From the NCBI RefSeq assembly GCF_002760245.1, contig NZ_ASCA01000066.1, positions 1 through 53,208 on the forward strand: a stretch of 53,208 nt of DNA, read 5' to 3'. The position numbers and the translations under genes were made by a program. Shown in pieces: positions 47,602-53,208 of this stretch. The DNA is from Streptococcus suis YS161. Lineage in GTDB: Bacteria; Bacillota; Bacilli; Lactobacillales; Streptococcaceae. Every line of letters begins with the position of its first letter. Position 1 is the stretch's first letter. The notes beneath the pieces were generated by a model that had not been told where the DNA came from, searched no databases, and was given only the letters and a program-made list of their open reading frames with translations.

Positions 47602-48306
47602 ATGTCACAATTTGTTGTTAATTCATCTTTTTGGAGTCTATTTCCAGATGCAAAAATTGGAGTTCTATTATTGAAAGATTATAAAACGCCGGCGCAATCG
47701 CCTGATGAATTAGTGAAATTACTGGAAGAAAGCAACGGAATTGCCCAGAAATTTCTTACGGAAGATACCTTTAGTGAAAATGAGGTGATTCGCACATATC
47801 GTCAAGCCTATCAAAAGTTCAAAACTAAAAAAGGCGCGCGTTCTAGTATCGAAGCGCTTTTGAAGCGTTCTGCTAGTGACCGTCCAGTTTCAACTATCTC
47901 TCCGCTAGTGGATATCTATAATGCGGCAAGCTTGCGTTTCGGTCTTCCATGTGGTGCTGAAGATTTAGATACATTTGTAGGCGATCTTCAACTAACGGTC
48001 ACTGAGGGTGGGGATGAATTCTATCTCATTGGTGATGAAACCAATAATCCAACTTTACCAGGTGAAGTTTGCTATAAGGATGATAAAGGAGCGGTCTGTC
48101 GTTGTTTCAACTGGCGAGATGGTGAGCGGACCATGATTACAGATAGTACGAAGAATGCTTTCTTGGTCATGGAGCTGGTCAATTCTGATAGAGTAGAAGA
48201 TTTGGAAAATGCCCTTGATTTTATCAGTCAACAAGCAGAGAAATTCTTGGGAGTAGTACCAGAAAAATATCTACTAGATTGCGATAGGCCTGTAATAGCC
48301 TTGTAG
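47602..48306 (+). CDS. B3/B4 tRNA-binding domain protein
   Basis: A 234-residue protein built around a B3/B4 domain, the fold found in the phenylalanyl-tRNA synthetase beta chain and in free-standing relatives. The core PLVDIYNAASLRFGLPCGAEDLD (about residues 93-115) and the downstream LIGDETNNPTLPGEVCYKDD are typical. Free-standing members are suspected of binding or editing misacylated tRNA, but function is not established. It has its own promoter and a structured leader. Confidence 0.82.
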   Translation: MSQFVVNSSFWSLFPDAKIGVLLLKDYKTPAQSPDELVKLLEESNGIAQKFLTEDTFSENEVIRTYRQAYQKFKTKKGARSSIEALLKRSASDRPVSTISPLVDIYNAASLRFGLPCGAEDLDTFVGDLQLTVTEGGDEFYLIGDETNNPTLPGEVCYKDDKGAVCRCFNWRDGERTMITDSTKNAFLVMELVNSDRVEDLENALDFISQQAEKFLGVVPEKYLLDCDRPVIAL

Positions 48307-48348
48307 GATTTGTCAGTGGGATTGTGTTCGGATAAATAGTGGTCTTTC

Positions 48349-48590
48349 TAGACAAATACTGAATTTTCTGCTACAATACTAAGCATGAAAGAAGGTTGTT
48401 TCAAAAGCCTGTCTAGCGAGCTTGGGAGAGTGAAAGCCAAGCCAGTCTTGAAATAATTGGCACTTTCCTAGTCGTGACCATATCTGACTCAATCAAAATC
48501 ATACAAATGAAGTAATAAATTAGGGTGGAACCGCGTTCTCAACGCCCCTATGTCTGTTGACAGGGGAAGAGAATGTGGTTCTTTTTCTGT
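48349..48590 (+). promoter_or_regulatory. Glycine T-box leader and promoter
   Basis: Promoter TAGACA (48349-48354), 17-bp spacer, TACAAT (48372-48377). The leader contains stem I, a GGC glycine specifier at 48459-48461 (ATTGGCACTTTC), the T-box AGGGTGGAACCGCG (48522-48535) and a terminator. In the terminator, AACCGCGTTCTC (48529-48540) pairs with GAGAATGTGGTT (48569-48580), enclosing a CCCCT/AGGGG stem, then T's. The T-box bases form part of the terminator stem, as in the classic switch. Confidence 0.9.
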
Positions 48591-48614
48591 TTTACCAGAG
48601 AGGAAAGAGAGGAT

Positions 48615-49376
48615 ATGAAGAATTTTTATCTAGTGGATAGCCAAGAACAGCTGTTTAACTATCAGCAATTTGTCTCAAAATACGAGGCAAAATGGCATGA
48701 CTATATCCATTTTCTAAGGAAGGAATATCAAGTTCGTGATTTGCCCCAAGCCCTTATCTGGGCTAATGAAGAAGCCGCAAGAAAATTACTTGGCCAAAGT
48801 CCCGTACCAGCCTACACTAATGATATCCGCATGGTCATGACACCAGACTTAGCAGTTTGGAAAAAGATTTACCAGCATCAACTAGATAGCTACGAGAACA
48901 GCCCAGACTTGCAGACATTGAGTGCTCACTACAAAGGTTTGTCGGAAAACCATCTGTTGCAAATTATCGGTCATGAGCTGGCGCATTGGTCAGACCTTTT
49001 TCTGGATGATTTTGCGGACTATGATGCAAACATCTGGTTTGAAGAGGGCATGGTCGAGTACATCAGCAGACAGTATTTTTTGACAGAAGAAGAGTTTGCT
49101 CAAGAGCGGTTCTGTAATCAGCTCTTGGTTGACCTCTTTCAAGAAAAACACGGCTGGCATTCCTTGGATGCTTTTGGAAAATCCACTTACGAAGGAGATT
49201 ACGCGAGTATTTTTTACGAGTACTGGCGAAGTTTTCTCACCATTGACCAGTTAGTAGAGAAAGTAGGTTCGGTCCAAGCACTTTTTGAAACCTATCATAA
49301 ATGGGCGCAGTCAGACCAAAGCATTTCGCTACTCAACTGGTTTGTGAAGGAAGAATTATTAGAAAAAGAAATTTAA
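48615..49376 (+). CDS. Putative gluzincin zinc metallopeptidase
   Basis: A 253-residue soluble protein with the zinc motif HELAH (about residues 121-125). A third ligand follows in WFEEGMVEYISR (about 142-153), with the EEG-x-x-EY signature of MA-like gluzincins. No signal peptide, so probably cytoplasmic. The start at 48615 is chosen because AGAGAGG precedes it; the longer reading from 48573 crosses the T-box terminator. It is the first gene after the glycine T-box and lies 19 bp before glyQ, so its expression should rise when tRNA-Gly is uncharged. Function unknown. Confidence 0.8.
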   Translation: MKNFYLVDSQEQLFNYQQFVSKYEAKWHDYIHFLRKEYQVRDLPQALIWANEEAARKLLGQSPVPAYTNDIRMVMTPDLAVWKKIYQHQLDSYENSPDLQTLSAHYKGLSENHLLQIIGHELAHWSDLFLDDFADYDANIWFEEGMVEYISRQYFLTEEEFAQERFCNQLLVDLFQEKHGWHSLDAFGKSTYEGDYASIFYEYWRSFLTIDQLVEKVGSVQALFETYHKWAQSDQSISLLNWFVKEELLEKEI

Positions 49377-49395
49377 AAAGAAACAGGAGTAACTT

Positions 49396-50313
49396 ATGTC
49401 AAAAAAATTGACTTTTCAGGAAATTATCCTGACCTTACAACAATTTTGGAATGAGCAGGGCTGCTTGCTCATGCAGGCTTATGATACGGAAAAGGGTGCG
49501 GGTACCATGAGCCCCTACACTTTCTTGCGTGCTATCGGTCCTGAGCCGTGGAATGCGGCTTATGTTGAGCCAAGTCGTCGTCCTGCGGACGGTCGTTACG
49601 GGGAAAACCCAAACCGTTTGTATCAGCACCACCAATTCCAAGTGGTCATGAAACCGTCGCCTTCTAATATCCAAGAACTCTACTTGGAGTCTTTGGAGCG
49701 TTTGGGCATCAATCCTTTGGAGCACGACATTCGTTTCGTTGAGGACAACTGGGAAAACCCATCAACAGGTTCAGCTGGTTTGGGCTGGGAAGTCTGGTTG
49801 GACGGTATGGAAATCACGCAGTTTACCTATTTCCAACAGGTTGGTGGCTTGGCAACAGGTCCTGTCACAGCCGAAGTAACCTATGGTTTGGAGCGTTTGG
49901 CATCCTATATCCAAGAAGTTGACTCCGTTTACGATATTGAGTGGGCAGACGGCGTTAAATACGGTGAAATCTTTATCCAGCCAGAATATGAGCATTCAAA
50001 ATATTCCTTTGAAGTATCAGACCAGGATATGCTCCTCGAAAACTTCACCAAGTTTGAAAAAGAAGCAGAGCGGGCTTTGGAAGAGGGCTTGGTTCACCCA
50101 GCCTTTGACTATGTGCTCAAATGTTCTCACACCTTTAACCTACTAGATGCACGTGGAGCTGTGTCTGTAACCGAGCGTGCAGGCTACATTGCCCGTATCC
50201 GTAACCTTGCTCGTGTCGTTGCCAAAACCTTTGTGGCAGAGCGGAAGAAACTAGGCTTCCCACTTTTAGATGAAGCAACGCGAGCAGAATTGTTGAAGGA
50301 GGACGCAGAATAA
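49396..50313 (+). CDS. glyQ: Glycyl-tRNA synthetase, alpha subunit
   Basis: Catalytic subunit of the bacterial alpha2beta2 enzyme. The 305-residue class II protein shows [26 protein letters not shown] (about residues 11-36), [17 protein letters not shown] (motif 2 region, about 57-73) and [30 protein letters not shown] precedes the ATG. It overlaps glyS by one base. Confidence 0.97.
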   Translation: MSKKLTFQEIILTLQQFWNEQGCLLMQAYDTEKGAGTMSPYTFLRAIGPEPWNAAYVEPSRRPADGRYGENPNRLYQHHQFQVVMKPSPSNIQELYLESLERLGINPLEHDIRFVEDNWENPSTGSAGLGWEVWLDGMEITQFTYFQQVGGLATGPVTAEVTYGLERLASYIQEVDSVYDIEWADGVKYGEIFIQPEYEHSKYSFEVSDQDMLLENFTKFEKEAERALEEGLVHPAFDYVLKCSHTFNLLDARGAVSVTERAGYIARIRNLARVVAKTFVAERKKLGFPLLDEATRAELLKEDAE

Positions 50314-52349
50314 TGACAAAGAATTTACTTGTTGAACTTGGCTTGGAAGAAATTCCTGCCTATATCGTAACCCCAGCTATGCACCAGTTGCGTGACCGCA
50401 TGGCGACCTTTTTGACAGACAACCGTTTGGCTTTTGATAGCATCGATGTCTTTTCAACACCACGCCGTTTGGCTGTTCGTGTCCGTGGTTTGGCAGACCA
50501 GCAGACAGACCTGACCGAAGATTTCAAGGGTCCTGCTAAGAAGATTGCCTTGGACGCAGACGGAAACTTCACCAAGGCGGCGGAAGGTTTTGTCCGTGGC
50601 AAAGGCCTGACGACTGCTGACATCGAATTTCGCGAGATCAAGGGTGAAGAGTATGTCTACGTGACCAAGCACGAAGCCGGTCAGCCAGCTAAGGCAGTCT
50701 TGGCGGGCATTCCAGAGGTTTTGAAGGCTATGACCTTCCCTGTCAGCATGAACTGGGCATCCAACAAATTCGCCTACATCCGCCCTGTCCACACCCTGAC
50801 CGTTCTCTTGGACGATGAGGCATTGGATATGGATTTCTTGGACATTTCATCAGCTCGCATCAGTCGTGGTCATCGTTTCCTTGGAAATGAAACTGAGATT
50901 GCAAGTGCAGATTCTTACGAGGCGGACTTGCGTGCACAGTTTGTCATTACAGACCCTGCAGAGCGTCAAAATATGATTGTCGAGCAAATCAAGGCTATCG
51001 AGGACAAACACAACGTGATAGTTGAGATTGATGAAGATTTGCTCAATGAAGTTCTCAACTTGGTCGAGTACCCAACTGCTTTTATGGGTTCCTTTGACAC
51101 CAAATACTTGGAAGTACCAGAAGAAGTTTTGGTAACTTCCATGAAAAATCACCAACGTTACTTCGTGGTGCGGGATAAGTCTGGCAAACTCTTGCCAAAC
51201 TTCATCTCTGTCCGCAACGGTAACGACCAGTACCTTGACAATGTCATCAAAGGAAACGAAAAAGTCTTGGTGGCACGTTTGGAAGACGGAGAGTTCTTCT
51301 GGCGTGAAGACCAAAAATTCAATATTGCTGACTTGGTGGAACGCCTCAAAGTCGTGACCTTCCATGAAAAAATCGGCTCACTTTACGAGCACATGGAACG
51401 CACCAAAGTTATCGCAGAAAAACTGGCTGACTTGGCAGGCTTGTCTGTGGATGAGAAAGCAGATGTGGCACGTGCGGCGGACATCTACAAGTTTGACCTC
51501 TTGACAGGCATGGTCGGCGAGTTTGATGAATTGCAAGGGATTATGGGTGAGAAGTACGCTCTTCTTGCAGGGGAAAAACCTGCGGTGGCAGCAGCAATCC
51601 GTGAGCACTACTTGCCAAACTCAGCAGAAGGCGAATTGCCTGAGAGCAAGGTCGGTGCGGTCTTGGCACTGGCTGACAAATTTGACACCCTTCTATCCTT
51701 CTTCTCAGTAGGTCTCATCCCGTCTGGCTCGAACGACCCTTACGCTCTTCGTCGTGCAACACAGGGTATCGTGCGGATTTTGGAAGCGTTTGGTTGGGAA
51801 ATTCCATTGGATCAGTTGATTGCGGAACTCTACAGCTTGAACTTTGCCAGCTTGACTTATGACAACCAGCCAGCTGTTATGGACTTTATCCGTGCCCGCG
51901 TTGAGAAGATGATGGATAAGGCGATTCTGAAAGACATCCGTGAGGCTGTACTTGCCAGTTCAACCTTTGTCGTTAGACTGCAACTGGCAGCCAGCTCTGC
52001 TATTTTCCAAAAATCAAAAGAGGCTGACTACAAGGAAGCCGTGGAAAACTTGTCACGTGTCTTCAACTTGGCTGAAAAGGCGGAGGCGATTGCGATTGAC
52101 GAGGCACTCTTTGAAAATGAACAGGAGAAAGCCCTTGCTGCAGCAGTATCTAGCTTGGAGTTGACGGAAGACATGGCAGGTAACTTGGACAAGCTCTTTG
52201 CTCTCAGCCCAGTCATCGCGGCCTTCTTCGACAACACTATGGTCATGGTAGAAGACGCGGCAGTCAAAGCCAACCGCTTGGCTCTCTTGAAAGCCTTGGC
52301 GGATAAGGCAAGTGCTGTGGCGGTCTTCAATCTCTTGAATAGCAAGTAG
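50313..52349 (+). CDS. glyS: Glycyl-tRNA synthetase, beta subunit
   Basis: The 678-residue beta subunit, which binds tRNA-Gly. The N-terminus [18 protein letters not shown] and [11 protein letters not shown] are family signatures, an HD-like region lies in the middle, and a C-terminal anticodon-binding helical region starts at about 550. Length is normal and the frame is intact. Coupled to glyQ by a one-base overlap, with GAAGGAGG in the glyQ end. Confidence 0.97.
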   Translation: MTKNLLVELGLEEIPAYIVTPAMHQLRDRMATFLTDNRLAFDSIDVFSTPRRLAVRVRGLADQQTDLTEDFKGPAKKIALDADGNFTKAAEGFVRGKGLTTADIEFREIKGEEYVYVTKHEAGQPAKAVLAGIPEVLKAMTFPVSMNWASNKFAYIRPVHTLTVLLDDEALDMDFLDISSARISRGHRFLGNETEIASADSYEADLRAQFVITDPAERQNMIVEQIKAIEDKHNVIVEIDEDLLNEVLNLVEYPTAFMGSFDTKYLEVPEEVLVTSMKNHQRYFVVRDKSGKLLPNFISVRNGNDQYLDNVIKGNEKVLVARLEDGEFFWREDQKFNIADLVERLKVVTFHEKIGSLYEHMERTKVIAEKLADLAGLSVDEKADVARAADIYKFDLLTGMVGEFDELQGIMGEKYALLAGEKPAVAAAIREHYLPNSAEGELPESKVGAVLALADKFDTLLSFFSVGLIPSGSNDPYALRRATQGIVRILEAFGWEIPLDQLIAELYSLNFASLTYDNQPAVMDFIRARVEKMMDKAILKDIREAVLASSTFVVRLQLAASSAIFQKSKEADYKEAVENLSRVFNLAEKAEAIAIDEALFENEQEKALAAAVSSLELTEDMAGNLDKLFALSPVIAAFFDNTMVMVEDAAVKANRLALLKALADKASAVAVFNLLNSK

Positions 52350-52358
52350 GAGGCAAAT

Positions 52359-52616
52359 ATGGAACAAGCAAAAATTGATCGCATCAATGAATTGGCCCGC
52401 AAGAAAAAGGCGGAAGGCTTGACAGAGGAGGAGTTGCAGGAACAGGCAGCTCTTCGTGAGGAGTACATCGAGGGCTACCGCCGTAGCGTGCGTGCCCATA
52501 TCGAAGGCATCAAGGTCGTCGATGAGGACGGTAATGATGTGACGCCTGAAAAACTTCGTCAAGTCCAACGTGAAAAAGGCTTGCATGGACGTAGTTTGGA
52601 TGATCCAAATTCCTAA
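52359..52616 (+). CDS. DUF896 (YnzC-like) protein
   Basis: An 85-residue protein starting [20 protein letters not shown], the DUF896/YnzC signature: a helical hairpin followed by a probably disordered charged tail ([13 protein letters not shown]). Related Bacillus proteins are small, SOS-linked or unknown. Nine bases follow the glyS stop, with AGGAGG before the ATG, so it is read from the T-box operon. Function unknown. Confidence 0.88.
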   Translation: MEQAKIDRINELARKKKAEGLTEEELQEQAALREEYIEGYRRSVRAHIEGIKVVDEDGNDVTPEKLRQVQREKGLHGRSLDDPNS

Positions 52617-52630
52617 GAGTAAAAATAAGC

Positions 52631-52657
52631 AAAGACTAGGTTTCCTAGTCTTTTTTT
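52631..52657 (+). terminator. Terminator of the glyQS operon
   Basis: AAAGACTAGG (52631-52640), TTT loop, CCTAGTCTTT (52644-52653), then further T's. Confidence 0.92.
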
Positions 52658-52681
52658 GTGCTTTTGAGAACATATATTTAC

Positions 52682-52710
52682 TTGTTCATTCGATTCATAA
52701 ATGATAAAAT
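52682..52710 (+). promoter_or_regulatory. Probable promoter of the small membrane protein gene
   Basis: TTGTTC (52682-52687), 17-bp spacer, TAAAAT (52705-52710), 34 bp before the start codon. Both hexamers are imperfect. Confidence 0.45.
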
Positions 52711-52744
52711 GTATATAGATAAATAGGCTCAGGAGGGCTTTGTC

Positions 52745-53116
52745 ATGAAAAAACTACTCTATTTTCTCTTGTTTCTTACCTACATCGCATGTGCATACAG
52801 CACGATTTTCTTTCTGCCTTTTATGTACTTTTCTGGAATTGTTGAGGCAACAGGAGTTGGTCTGGGCCTAAGCTATTCCCTACATCAAGAAGTCAAAAAG
52901 TATCCTGAAAAACAATTGTCAGAGTATTTACCGTGGGGATCTAAGAGGGACAAGATTATGGTAGTAACCATTCTACTTTTCTCCATTTTGGTCAGTTTCA
53001 TTCCAGATGTGAATTGGCATAGAGGCCTGGCAATCCTCTTAAGTATCAGCTATGTACTCCTTTGGCAAGCTATGCTTATCCAATTCCTACGAAAATATTA
53101 TTTTAAAAACGCATGA
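52745..53116 (+). CDS. Small hypothetical membrane protein
   Basis: A 123-residue protein with four likely membrane segments at about 3-25, 27-46, 70-87 and 92-113, and a polar stretch (HQEVKKYPEKQLSEYLPWGSKRDK) in the middle. I recognise no family. CAGGAGGG precedes the ATG. It stands alone between two terminators. Its 3' end overlaps the end of a probable convergent gene by about 14 bp. Confidence 0.75.
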   Translation: MKKLLYFLLFLTYIACAYSTIFFLPFMYFSGIVEATGVGLGLSYSLHQEVKKYPEKQLSEYLPWGSKRDKIMVVTILLFSILVSFIPDVNWHRGLAILLSISYVLLWQAMLIQFLRKYYFKNA

Positions 53117-53208
53117 GAGTTTCATGCGTTTTCTTTATGGCTTCGAGCCAGTTTTTCTCGTAGAGAAAAACAAGAAAACCACCAGCTATGCTGGTGGCTG
53201 CCAAGGCT
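53103..53208 (-). CDS. C-terminal fragment of a probable membrane protein, cut by the window edge
   Basis: Reading leftwards from the edge, a 34-codon frame runs to a TAA at 53103-53105. It reads ALAATSIAGGFLVFLYEKNW and then a charged helix ending in MRF. A hydrophobic stretch followed by an amphipathic charged tail looks like the last membrane helix and cytoplasmic tail of a polytopic protein. Too short to name. It overlaps the end of the convergent gene. Confidence 0.45.
   Translation of the reverse strand, partial: ALAATSIAGGFLVFLYEKNWLEAIKKTHETLMRF
53108..53131. terminator. Terminator between convergent genes
   Basis: AACGCATGA and TTCATGCGTT arms around a short loop, followed by TTCTTT. 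The left arm overlaps the last codons of both convergent genes. Confidence 0.75.

Noticed and set aside
52028..52673. Two long minus-strand frames antisense to the glyS 3' end and the DUF896 gene
   Set aside because: Both are shadows of well-supported plus-strand genes and cross the operon terminator.

Overview
The window is chromosome from a low-GC Gram-positive coccus, almost certainly Streptococcus and most likely Streptococcus suis. The reasons are the complete streptococcal fab/acc cluster (fabM-fabT-fabH-acpP-fabK-fabD-fabG-fabF-accB-fabZ-accC-accD-accA), a manLMN-manO mannose PTS, metQ-M20 peptidase-metN-metI in the usual streptococcal order, metE-metF with a streptococcal MET box, and short intergenic repeats bearing TACTCAATGAAAATCAAA-type ends. 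The species call is inference from gene order and recognition, not from a search.

Layout. 1-990: gene-free repeat-rich DNA with many palindromes and two small elements with terminal inverted repeats. 993-3166: aspartate kinase (lysC) divergent from a HAD phosphatase. 3604-14441: type II fatty-acid synthesis and acetyl-CoA carboxylase, with inverted repeats matching the FabT operator (TTTGA-N3-TCAAA) before fabM, fabT and fabK. 14505-16446: GNAT acetyltransferase, an unknown protein and a CPBP membrane protease. 16527-25602: an accessory type I restriction-modification locus with a tyrosine recombinase, a half-size HsdS, HsdR, HsdS, a Fic protein, a start-less spare HsdS specificity cassette and HsdM. 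25653-31376 (minus strand): serS behind a T-box, manO, manN, manM, manL and a Cof-type phosphatase. 31616-33076: purine permease. 33587-36700 (minus): metE-metF. 36994-42179: five-gene oligopeptide ABC transporter. 42264-47426: glutamine-amidotransferase-like hydrolase, then the methionine ABC transporter operon with an embedded M20 peptidase. 47602-53116: B3/B4-domain protein with a structured leader, then a T-box operon encoding a putative gluzincin metallopeptidase, glyQ, glyS and a DUF896 protein, then a small membrane protein. The right edge cuts a probable minus-strand membrane-protein gene.

How it works together. Most of the window is core metabolism under recognisable local control: FabT boxes over lipid synthesis, T-boxes over serS and glyQS, a cre-like site inside the manL promoter, and a MET box on metEF. 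The accessory part is the RM locus. Its hsdS has two target-recognition domains (TRDs), each flanked by a 29-bp and a 75-bp repeat. A third TRD downstream carries the same two repeats but has no start codon, so it looks like a spare specificity module. All copies are in direct orientation and the Fic gene lies between the expressed hsdS and the spare cassette. Simple recombination would therefore change specificity and delete fic in one step, which is the most interesting arrangement in the window.
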